Source: Onthophagus taurus (taxonomy: Eukaryota > Arthropoda > Insecta > Coleoptera > Scarabaeidae). Taken from it: a DNA stretch of 64,000 nucleotides. Within the stretch, counting starts at the first letter, position 1, and each line of letters starts with the position of its first letter. Shown here in pieces: positions 23,737 through 33,289 of this stretch. The stretch is from NCBI RefSeq assembly GCF_036711975.1, contig NC_091973.1:3100001-3164000 (forward strand). The letters are read 5' to 3'. The position numbers and the translations under genes are program-made. Under the pieces are notes generated by a model, which saw nothing but the letters and a program-made list of their open reading frames with translations, was not told where the DNA came from and did not search any database.

Positions 23737-26700
23737 TTAAGTACTATTACTAGTCGCCATTGTAACGAACACTTGTTGGTAGTCCGCCAATTCTTGGCCG
23801 ACAAGCATTTCTATGCCGGAAGCGGCGGACCTGCCGCCACCTCCTCCTTCCGACGCCGAATCTTTACCATCTTTACCTGCCGACGGAGGAGCTGCCTGCT
23901 TCTTCTTTTCCAATTCCGAACTTTCCGGTCGCCGCGACGATGATTGCTTAGTAGGAATCACTGGTTTATTTGGCGGAATCGGCGGAGGGACGCCTCTGGA
24001 CGCCACCATACCTTTTTTTGGTGGTGTTGCCGGTGCCACATTACTTTGAATTTGAGAATGAAAAGTCGACTGTTTACTAGATGACGATGTCCTCGATGAT
24101 TGAGATTGTACTGATGGAATAACTACAGCTGACGCTGTACCCTTAAAATAAAATAAAAGTTTTTAATATATATATAGAATATTCCAAAACATATTTAATA
24201 TTATATACTCCATTATAGATTCGTAAGCGAACAACTTCTTATAAGAGACTTTGTATCTTTATTAAAATATATAAGGAACGATTTCGCTTCAAATCGCCGA
24301 GGTCGCTTGCGGGCGAGGCGCTTCATTTGATATATCAACACGAAATCGTTAGGTTTGGAAAATTCTAGCGCCTCGCCCGCAAGCGACCTCGGCGATTTGA
24401 GGCAAAATCGTTCCTCATATATTTTAATAAAGATACAAAATCTATTACAAGAAGACATTTACCCTCAAACCGCCGAGGTCGCTTGCGGGCGAGGCGCTAC
24501 AATCTTCCAAAGCTGACGATTTCGTGTTGATACATCAAATCAAGCGCCTCGCCCGCAAGCGATCTCGGCGATTTGAAAGGAAATTACTTCTTATAAGAGA
24601 TTTTGTATTTTTATTAAGATATATAAGGAACGATTTCGCTTCAAATCGCTGAGGTCGCTTGCGGGCGAGGCGCTAGAATTTTCCAAACCTGACGATTTTG
24701 TGTTAATATATCAAATGAAGTGCCTCGCCCGCAAGCGACCTCGGCGATTTGAAAGCAAATTACTTCTTATAAGAGAATTTGTATCTTTATTAAGGTATAT
24801 AATGAACGATTTTGCCTCAAATCGCCGAGGTCGCTTGCGGGCGAGGCGCTACAATCTTCCAAAGCTGACGATTTCGTGTTGATACATCAAATCAAGCGCC
24901 TCGCCCGCAAGCGATCTCGGCGATTTGAAAAGAAATTACTTCTTATAAGAGACTTTGTATTTTTATTAAGATATATAAGGAACGATTTCGCTTCAAATCG
25001 CCGAGGTCGCTTGCGGGCGAGGCGCTAGAATTTTCCAAACCTGACGATTTCGTGTTATTATATCAAATGAAGCGCCTCGCCCGCAAGCGACCTCGGCGAT
25101 TTGAGGCGACATCGTTCCTTATATATCTTAATAAAGATACAAAATCTATTACAAGAAGACATTTCGCCTCAAATCGCCGAGGTCGCTAGCGGGCGAGGCG
25201 CTATATATTTTCAAACCTGACGATTTTGTATTGATACATCAAATCAGGTAAATTAATATTACAGACTCCCTTATAGTTTAATATTATTATAGACGTTTAT
25301 GAGGCGAGGTTGGGTCCGAATTCTCCACCTCAAATTGGTGAAATACAGTCCACATGATCAAAGTCAGCCTCAATCTACAATTGTTTCTGCAGTTGTTCTC
25401 AAACAATCATCCCCATAGTCACATTTACTATTATATTATTGTAACAAGTAAAAAAACGCCCCACTGAATGTATGTCAGGGTATAACCAGATCTTAAATGG
25501 ACAAACATTATGATCAAAATCATAACTTGTATGCCTTGGATGTTGCAACCTTCTTCAGGAACAAGTTCAAGTGATGAGATGGAACTTCGAATTTTGCATA
25601 GAGGAACATGAACGAGAACCAGATTAAGAAAAACAGAGTAGTCAGCAATGTTAATAATAGAAAAGATAACGCAGCAAAGAATAATCAATCAACTTCCCAC
25701 CAATTTTATCTTTAGTTTTCCATCTATGTTTCAATTTGAGCCTTAACATCATATTTATATCTAATATTATGTACCTTTAAAGCTGGTATAACTGGAGCAA
25801 CAGCAGTTTGACGTAAAGCTTGCCCTGGTGTAACAGATTGAGCGATTCCTGTAGCTAAAAATAAAAAAAATTTCTGTATAAATAGTTTAAATTATATTGA
25901 GATGCTTACTGGGTCCAGAAACAGGAACACTAGAAACAGTGGCTGTGGGTTGAACAGCTTTTGCAACACTACTAGTCATAGGTACAGCTGTATCACCAGG
26001 ATCTCTGGCTCGAGTTCTTAAAACATCTTCATATAGTGTACGAAGTTTTTGAAGTTCACCTTCAAGTTCTTGGCACCTATAAGAAAATTTTGTATTTTTG
26101 TAAAATAAATATTGCGTGATTTACTTTAATTCTGCAGCTGATAAAGAAGATTTTAAAGCTTTTCTTTCCGAATCGAATAGATGAAGTTGTTTTTCTAACT
26201 CGGCTTCCATTCGTAAAGATTTCTTGCTTTCTTCTTCTAAACCTTCCGCCATACTGTCGATTCTAGCTTTTTCCTCTGATAAAATCTGCGCTAAGTCTTC
26301 GCTCCGCCTTCTTTCTTCTATGTATTTAATAATCACCCTTTTCCTGTCACCCAAGAGTAATAAAACGATCTGTTTTTGCCTTGCTCTTTCTTCATCTGCC
26401 AACTCCTGTTGTCTTTTAACCTCTTTCTCCATTTTTTTTCTTGTTAATTTTTCCACTTCAAGTTCTTGCTTTAATCGACTTCTTTCCATTTCTAAGCCGT
26501 ATGTGATGTCGTCTCCTTGAGCTGTATCATGTTCATGTTTACATTTTTCTTCTTCCAATTCTTGTATGACTTTCTTATGTTTCGCCTCGGCATCTTTAAG
26601 GATATTCACCATGTGTTGATGTGCTCGACGTTGCTGCATTGCCAATTGCTCTAACGCCTGTATTTGAGCATCTGCTGCTTCTTGCATTTCTTTTTCACTG

Positions 26701-27219
26701 TATGGAAGCTTTGAAGATGGGGTATCTGCTATTGTATCACGTAAAAGCGCTGTGTAAGGATCTGACATCACAGCCGGACGATAACGACCCAAATTAACTA
26801 CTTGTTTTAATTTTTCAGACTGAAATTGAAATTAATGTGATTTTATTTAATGATGTGTTTTGGTTAAACAAACCTTTAAAGCTGCTATAGCAATGTCCCT
26901 GGCTTGAATTTCTCCTTCGAAACAAGTAACAAGTTTAAGTAGATCTGTTTTGGTCAATTCCATTTTAGGATTTCTCTGAAGAAAATGAAAAAATTTTTAA
27001 AATTATTGCAATAAACAAAGCACTGGGGTGTTGAAAACTTAAATTATTGTAAACAACCTTTAGGGTGTTGCTGGCGGTCGCGTTCCGATCGATTTGTTCG
27101 AATTGATTCATTTCAGATGTGGTCCCGGATTGTTGTTGTTCGGGGACCACGGTCAGGGGGCCCCCGATGCCGATGTTGAGGCCAGTTAACCAACCATTCT
27201 GGTTGTTATTAGTAGCCAT
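23737..27219 (-). CDS. Naus: CTTNBP2/Nausicaa-type cortactin-binding coiled-coil protein
   Basis: Complete six-exon gene: 27219-27058, 26975-26874, 26819-26125, 26076-25910, 25854-25775, 24141-23737; 1611 nt, 536 aa, all junctions GT/AG and in phase. CTTNBP2 proteins bind cortactin and regulate branched-actin protrusions; fly Nausicaa is the single homologue. Residues 1-54 are low-complexity. The N-terminal family block begins about residue 60 (ELTKTDLLKLVTCFEGEIQA) and leads through NLGRYRPAVMSDPYTALLRD into a long coiled coil (about 125-345) rich in E, K and Q. The C-terminal third is Ser/Thr/Ala-rich with a proline motif, GVPPPIPPNKPVIP, a candidate SH3 ligand for cortactin. The ATG is chosen because it gives an open first exon ending in AAG/GTTGTT. 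The last intron (24142-25774) holds a palindromic array. Human CTTNBP2NL is about 640 aa, so this length is reasonable. Confidence 0.9.
24197..24225. repeat. Left flanking direct repeat of the intronic array
   Basis: TTAATATTATATACTCCATT and a following TATAGATTCG closely match sequence on the right side of the array at about 25252-25280 and beside the second array at about 30092-30120, in the same orientation. This suggests a shared element end or a target duplication. Confidence 0.6.
24230..25245. repeat. 176-bp palindromic array inside the last Nausicaa intron
   Basis: Five to six units of exactly 176 bp (GCGCC marks at 24368, 24544, 24720, 24896, 25072). Each unit is a 32-bp GC-rich arm, a 46-bp AT-rich short spacer, the inverted arm, and a 66-bp long spacer. 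The arm core is CGAGGTCGCTTGCGGGCGAG. Long spacers occur in both orientations: O1 begins with CTTCTTATAAGAGA, O2 with ATCGTTCCTTATATAT. The short spacer at 24322-24368 is inverted relative to all others. It lies in an intron, so the pre-mRNA can fold into many strong hairpins. Open frames reading ARKRPRRFE-like peptides are translations of the arms. Confidence 0.95.
25246..25345. repeat. Shared right tail of the palindromic arrays (copy 1)
   Basis: After the last repeat unit, sequence with GACTCCCTTATAG, TTTATGAGGCGAGGTTGGGT and ATTCTCCACCTCAA follows. The same tail follows the second array at 30085-30165. A conserved tail next to a variable array indicates both arrays belong to one mobile or copied element. 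Confidence 0.8.
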
Positions 27220-27528
27220 ATTGGAATTAAAACGTTTGAACCGGCGATTAGGGCCCCTAAATCACACCACGCAGGACTCAACGCAATCTTTTCAACACCT
27301 TATTCGGCATAATTAACACTAATTTAATCACTAAGCGGCTACACAAACATCGTCATTCCTACGTTTGACAATGAAAAATACAAATATAGGTTAATATTAT
27401 AGCGATCGATTTTTTCACTTGGGGAAATATTTCGTTTTAAGATTGCCAACTTGAATCAATTTGAATTTCATTCTAGTATTTTTCTTTAAGGGGGGAAATA
27501 TCAAAATAAAGCAAAAATGATGTATGAA
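27220..27528. other. Upstream region of Nausicaa
   Basis: 309 bp between the start codon and the 92-bp direct repeat. It should contain the 5' UTR and core promoter of the minus-strand gene, but no clear TATA or initiator stands out. No other gene seen. Confidence 0.4.
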
Positions 27529-27620
27529 AAGTATGAAACAACGAAAATATATAAATAATTTATTTTTTATGCTTAGGACAACTTAATCTGATTTTGTCTT
27601 AACCTATTATTATACTGTTT
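27529..27620. repeat. 92-bp direct repeat, left copy
   Basis: Near-identical to 30219-30310 in the same orientation, with three visible differences. It contains TTATGCTTAGGACAACTTAA and a minus-strand polyadenylation-like TTTATT. The two copies enclose the 2.4-kb palindromic array. The right copy lies just past the MFSD10 stop codon, so this left copy looks like a duplicated MFSD10 3' end. Confidence 0.9.
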
Positions 27621-27639
27621 TCGCTAGAATTTTCTAAAG

Positions 27640-30060
27640 CAGACGATTACATCTAATTAAGCGCCTCGCCCGCAAGCGACCTTGGCGATTTGAGGCGAAA
27701 TCGTTCATTATATATCTTAATAAAGGTACAAAATCTCTTATAAGAAGACATTTACCCTCAAACCGCCGAGGTCGCTTGCGGCCGAGGCGCTAGAATCTTC
27801 CAAAGCTGACGATTTTGTGTTAATATATCAAATCAAGCGCCTCGCCCGCAAGCGATCTCGGCGATTTGATGATAAATATCTTCTTATAAGAGAGTTTGTA
27901 TCGTAACCAAGATATATAAGGAACGATTTCGCCTCAAATCGCCGAGGTCGCTTGCGGGCGAGGCGCTAGAATTTTCCAAATCTGACGATTTCGCGTTGAT
28001 ATATCAAATCAAGCGCCTCGCTCGCAAGCGACCTCGGGGATTTGAGGCGAAATCGTTCATTATATATCTTAATAAAGGTACAAAATCTCTTATAAGAAGA
28101 CATTTACCCTCAAATCGCCGAGGTCGCTTGTGGGCGAGGCGCTAGAATCTTCCAAAGGTGACGATTTTGTGTTAATACATCAAATCAAGCGCCTCGCCCG
28201 CAAGCGACCTCGGCGATTTGAAAGCAAATTACTTCTTATAAGAGACTTCGTATCTTTATTAAAGTATATAAGGAGCGATTTCGCCTCAAATCGCCGAGGT
28301 CGCTTGCGGGCGAGGCGCTAGAATTTTCCAAATCTGACGATTTCGCGTTGATATATCAAATCAAGCGCCTCGCCCGCAAGCAACTTCGGCGATTTGAGGC
28401 GAAATCGTTCCTTATATGTATATCTTAATAAAGGTACAAAATCTATTACAAGAAGACATTTACCCTCAAATCGCCGAGGTCGCTTGCTGGCGAGGCGCTA
28501 GAATCTTCCAAAGGTGACGATTTTGTGTTAATACATTAAATCAAGCGCCTCGCCCGCAAGCGACCTCGGCGATTTGAAAGCAAATTACTTCTTATAAGAG
28601 AATTTGTATCTTTATTAAGGTATATAATGAACGATTTTGCCTCAAATCGCCAAGGTCGGTTGCGGGCGAGGCGCTAGAAGTTTCCAAATCTGACGATTTC
28701 GCGTTGATATATCAAATCAAGCGCCTCGCCCGCAAGCGACCTCGGCGATTTGAGGCGAAATCGTTCTTTTATATCTTAATAAAGGTACAAAATCTCTTAT
28801 AAGAAGACATTTACTCTCAAACCGCCGAGGTCGCTTGCGGGCGAGGCGCTAGAATTTTCCAAAGCTGACGATTTCGTGTTAATACATCAAATCAAGCGCC
28901 TCGCCCGCAAGCGACCTCGGCGATTTGAAAACAAGTTAATTCTTATAAGAGACTTTGTATCTTTATTAAGGTATATAATGAACGATTTTGCCTCAAATCG
29001 CCAAGGTCGGTTGCGGGCGAGGCGCTAGAAGTTTCCAAATCTGACGATTTCGCGTTGATATATCAAATCAAGCGCCTCGCCCACAAGCGACCTCGGCGAT
29101 TTGAGGTGAAATCGTTCTTTTATATCTTAATAAAGGTACAAAATCTCTTATAAGAAGACATTTACTCTCAAACCGCCGAGGTCGCTTGCGGGCGAGGCGC
29201 TAGAATTTTCCAAAGCTGACGATTTCGTGTTAATACATCAAATCAAGCGCCTCGCCCGCAAGCGACCTCGGCGATTTGAAAACAAATTAATTCTTATAAG
29301 AGACTTTGTATCTTTATTAAGGTATATAATGAACGATTTTGCCTCAAATCGCCAAGGTCGGTTGCGGGCGAGGCGCTAGAAGTTTCCAAATCTGACGATT
29401 TCGCGTTGATATATCAAATCAAGCGCCTCGCCCGCAAGCGACCTCGGCGATTTGAGGCGAAATCGTTCATTATATATCTTAATAAAGGTACAAAATCTAT
29501 TACAAGAAGACATTTACCCTCAAATCGCCGAGGTCGCTCGCGGGCGAGGCGCTAGAATCTTCCAAAGCTGACGATTTTGTGTTAATATATCAAATCAAGC
29601 GCCTCGCCCGCAAGCGACCTCGGCGATTTGAGGCGAAATCGTTCATTATATATCTTAATAAAGGTACAAAATCTATTACAAGAAGACATTTACCCTCAAA
29701 TCGCCGAGGTCGCTCGCGGGCGAGGCGCTAGAATTTTCCAAATCTGACGATTTCGCGTTGATATATCAAATCAAGCGCCTCGCCCGCAAGCGACCTCGGC
29801 GATTTGAGGCGAAATCGTTCATTGTATATCTTAATAAAGGTACAAAATCTATTACAAGAAGACATTTACCCTCAAATCGCCGAGGTCGCTTGCGGGCGAG
29901 GCGCTAGAATCTTCCAAAGCTGACGATTTTGTGTTAATATATCAAATCAAGCGCCTCGCCCGCAAGCGACCTCGGCGATTTGAGGCGAAATCGTTCATTA
30001 TATATCTTAATAAAGGTACAAAATCGATTACAACGTGCTAGAATTTTCTAAATCTGCCGA
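27640..30060. repeat. 176-bp palindromic array between Nausicaa and MFSD10
   Basis: About 13-14 units of 176 bp (GCGCCTCG marks at 27661, 27837, 28013, 28189, 28365 and on), same family as the intronic array. A clean unit is arm 29697-29728, short spacer 29729-29774, inverted arm 29775-29806. Long-spacer orientation alternates strictly (O2, O1, O2, O1 ...) from about 27690 to 29450, then is O2 in four successive units. A 352-bp dimer is amplified: the variant CCAAGGTCGGTTGCGG recurs at 28650, 29002 and 29354. No coding function. Confidence 0.96.
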
Positions 30061-30084
30061 TTTCGTGCTGATACATCAAATCAA

Positions 30085-30165
30085 GTAAATTAATATTATA
30101 GACTCCCTTATAGATTAATTTATGAGGCGAGGTTGGGTCCAAATTCTCCACCTCAAGTGGCACAC
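30085..30165. repeat. Shared right tail of the palindromic arrays (copy 2)
   Basis: AATTAATATTATAGACTCCC, then ATGAGGCGAGGTTGGGTCC and TTCTCCACCTCAAG match the tail of the intronic array at 25246-25345, except that a short segment around ATATTATTATAGACG is missing here. Confidence 0.8.
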
Positions 30166-30218
30166 GATCGAAGTAACTTCTGGGGATGCTCCCAGATCAC
30201 AAAGGACACCCTTAAATA

Positions 30219-30310
30219 AGTATAAAACAACGAAAATATATAAATAATTTATTTCTTATGCTTAGGACAACTTAATGTGATTTTGTCTTAACCTATTATT
30301 ATACTGTTTT
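30219..30310. repeat. 92-bp direct repeat, right copy (MFSD10 3' end)
   Basis: Partner of 27529-27620. It lies 70 bp past the MFSD10 stop codon on the minus strand and includes TTTATT (minus-strand AATAAA) at about 30247, so it is probably the original 3' UTR end of MFSD10. Confidence 0.85.
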
Positions 30311-30379
30311 AATAATACATCATATAAAAACAGACTAGTTTTGTTAGAATAGATCATTTCTTATTTTAAACAAAATTTG

Positions 30380-31964
30380 CTAATATTTCTTCAGCTTCAA
30401 TACAGGCCAAAGCAAAAATACTGCGCCGGTGAGATAAGTAATTGTAGAACCAACACTCCAAAATGATACACTCGCAAGTATTGGTCCTAAGGCTCTCGCT
30501 AAAGCCCCCAGGGATCGAAATATACCCATTACAGTCCCTTTTTGTTGCACCGAGCCATATTCAGAAGCCATCGTCATTAAACATGGGACGACAAGAGCTG
30601 TGGCTAAAAAAAAATATAAAATAAAAATAGTTTTTTAATTCTCAACATTAACTTACAAACAGCAAACAAAAATAACCCTAAATATAGAAGATGGATTGAC
30701 GACGCTAATCCAACGCATATAAATGAAGGTATAATTAACCATAACCCGTTAACAGCAGTTTTCTTGGTCTTATTACTCGGTAATTTGCGAACATATCCGC
30801 CTTGAATTAACGCCATGATTAAACCAATAGAGAAAAACATCATTCCTTGTTGAGTTGAGGTGTAATGGAAGACGTGATGAGTTAAAAACGTTAAAGTAAA
30901 TTCTAATCCGCTGTAAATGAACAAATAAACGAAGTAAACGATCCCCAGGAGTTTTAATTTCCTGAAATCTTGCTCATTTAATCCCGTAACAGGTGTAAAA
31001 TCGAAAAGTTGTTTTAAATTAATTAAAGCTGTTGCGTTTTTTAAGCTTTCTTTTATACTATTTGCGCGTTTCTCCTAAAAAAAATTATAAATAAATTAAA
31101 TATATAAAATAAAATAAATAAAATTAAACCTTTGGCAAAGTTTCTTTAAAAAATAAAATAAAGAAAACAAGATCACTGAGCGCTAAGAAGACTGCGAATA
31201 ACGCTGGTAAAATGTACCAATCCCCAGTTTTAGATTTTGCCCAAACGGCAAATAAAGCACCAATAACAGGACCGATTATAAACCCCAAAGAAAATGCAAT
31301 TCCAATAAGAGCCATCCCAATCCCTCTCGTTTTCATAGTAGATATATCAGTGATAATAGCCATACTTAAGGACACATTTCCTTTGCTAATACCCCCAATA
31401 AATCTTGCAAACACAAAAATAGCAAAATTCGATGATAAAGCCCACAAAATATATGAGAATAACACTCCGACCTAAAAACAAAAAAAAAATAATTATATAT
31501 TAATTAATAATTATATTATTAATAATATATTAATAATATTAATAACATATTATATTATATATATATTAATATAATATATATTTATATATTATAATATATT
31601 AATTAAATAAAAATCTAAATAACATTTAATTCGATCATACCAAACAAGTAATCATAACTTTTCTTCTTCCAATAACATCAGAAATTCCCCCAACAATAGG
31701 GGCAGCAACAAATTGTAAAAAACTAAACATAGATCCAAGAAATCCTCCAAATAAAACTGAGTTAAAGCGTTCCGGTGCTCCGACGAGTTCTTGAAAGACA
31801 ACTATTTGTTTTGATAGCCAAGAATATAATCCGATGGTGTCTTTGGCTTTGTAATGATCCAATAAAGAGGGTAGAAGCGGCAAAATCATTGTAAATGCGA
31901 GTAAATCTAGTAATAAGGATATGAAAACGACGTAAACGGTGGGGTTGACTTTTTCTTGGGTCAT
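30380..31964 (-). CDS. rtet: MFSD10/rtet-type major facilitator transporter
   Basis: Complete four-exon gene: 31964-31641, 31471-31130, 31074-30657, 30603-30380; 1308 nt, 435 aa, GT/AG introns of 169, 55 and 53 nt. A 12-TM major facilitator of the MFSD10 (TETRAN) family, related to bacterial tetracycline efflux pumps; fly homologue rtet. TM1 starts VYVVFISLLLDLLAFTMILP. The MFS loop 2-3 signature is present as GGISDVIGRRKVM at about residues 93-105, split by the first intron a few residues later. RFIGGISKGNVSL (TM4) and GIAFSLGFIIGPVIGALFA (TM5) follow, and the C-terminal half includes TVMGIFRSLGALARALGPI (TM11). Human MFSD10 is 455 aa, so the length fits. Transport of organic anions is reported for the mammalian protein; the substrate here is inferred. 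The first intron holds a long AT microsatellite. Confidence 0.9.
31494..31615. repeat. AT microsatellite in MFSD10 intron 1
   Basis: About 120 bp composed almost wholly of TTAATAATATTA and TATATATTAATATA variants, within the 169-nt intron, leaving only short splice-site margins. Confidence 0.9.
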
Positions 31965-32429
31965 CGTGTACTTCTTTTTCTGTATATCAGCACTAATATC
32001 ACATGTTTCTTTGGATCACAATGCGATGAAGAATGAATGTGGTGTGTGATGAAGATGAAAGTGGTGATACTTTCTAATTTACCGGTTTATTTCCTCAACG
32101 AGGTCATTAAATACACGCCCAAAGCGATTTTCGTTTCTTTCCTTTTTCTAATTGGATTTCGTTGATTTTGTTATCTGTGTACATGATTTTATTCGCGTTC
32201 CGTTTTAAACCTTATCTCTGGCTTTCCGGGATTTCATACACTTTACGTTAAAAAGATAGGTTAGAATTTCGTTTGGATCATAAAACTTTTATTTTATAGA
32301 TATAAAAATAAGTCATTTTGATAGTTTAAGGTTAATTTTTAATCATTTTGACGTTTTAAACGTCACTTTGACATTAATGTTTAATAAAAATAAACCAAAT
32401 AAAAATATAAATATCATTTTATTGTCATT
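31965..32429. other. Spacer between MFSD10 and COMMD10
   Basis: 465 bp that should hold the MFSD10 promoter and 5' UTR and the COMMD10 3' UTR (both genes on the minus strand). A minus-strand AATAAA candidate lies at about 32417-32422, only some 10 nt past the COMMD10 stop, and another near 32288. No other gene seen. Confidence 0.5.
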
Positions 32430-33071
32430 TTAGGATAAACTTTGTAATTCATCTATTTTAATTTGAACTCCTTCTATGGCATTATACAAACTGACAATTT
32501 CCTCTTCATTTAAATCAAATACAACATTCTCAGTAGACTCACTATTAATAATATCGCTAAGTTGTAGTTTTAATTTAACAGTAGGAACTATTTCTTTGGG
32601 CGAATAATTCGTGGCAGCTTGCAAATTAACTTGCCAAGAAACCCCATTTAACTTCTTCCTTTTATTCAAATCGCCACAATCGCCTTTAATCCTTTCGATC
32701 CACATCTTTGTGAATTCTTCAGCTTTTTCTGTATCCAATTTCAAAACTAGCTCGAGATCTTTTTGTAGATCTACAGGTTTTAGAATAAATTTTACAGCTT
32801 GATTCCATGTGTGAGTTAAAGATTGCACCAAAAGGATGGATTTTTCCTCTTCTAATTGAAGTAAACTCCCTAATTTTTTAATCTCACCAAGTGTAAAGGG
32901 AGCAGATTCATCTGACTCAAATATTCGTTTAAGAAGGATCTTAAATTTTTGGGACGAGAGCAAATTTATTAACGCAATTCCTTCTAAAAGTCTAATTAAA
33001 GGAGTAAGTTAAAAAAATTGTTGCGTTAATTTTACTTACTTTTTATTTATTGTTATCCAAGGAAGAGACAT
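32430..33071 (-). CDS. COMMD10: COMMD10, COMM-domain protein
   Basis: COMMD proteins form the Commander complex, which acts with retriever and CCC in endosomal recycling; COMMD10 is one of the ten core subunits. The model has a tiny first coding exon, 33071-33040 (MSLPWITINKK, last codon split), a 48-nt intron (GTAAGT...AATTAG) and exon 32991-32430; 197 aa against 202 in human. The longest open frame begins internally at a TTG (32963). The upstream exon was added because it supplies an ATG, consensus splice sites and phase, and extends the N terminus into KLLEGIALINLLSSQKF as in the family. The N-terminal helical domain covers about residues 11-120. The COMM domain starts at VSWQVNLQAA (about 128) and continues through PTVKLKLQLSD to the C terminus, ending in IKIDELQSLS. 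Family assignment is firm; the subtype is from remembered similarity. Confidence 0.87.
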
Positions 33072-33289
33072 TTTTTTGAGGTTAATCAATCAGTTTATAG
33101 AAATGAATTTGGTTGTTATGATCCCAACACAATTTTATAGGATTTTATCTGTTCCTTGTAAGAGAGGTTAAGTTAAATGAAGTTTAGTTTATTATCGCAA
33201 GATGTCAGGGCATCATTAAAATACGATTTAAATCCTTTTTTCTGTATATTTCCTTTTAACTGCGCAATTTCCTGACTTCTCAGCATAAT
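33072..33289. other. COMMD10 upstream region
   Basis: About 220 bp before the large satellite begins; the only place left for the COMMD10 core promoter. No clear TATA box seen. Confidence 0.4.

Noticed and set aside
24213..28321. Frames encoding LARKRPRRFE-type peptides
   Set aside because: Translations of the 32-bp GC-rich arm of the 176-bp repeat; they occur on both strands and track the repeat, not a gene.
27640..30060. CRISPR-like array (32-bp repeats with similar-sized spacers)
   Set aside because: Repeats alternate in orientation, spacers are not unique, and the host is a eukaryote with spliced genes.
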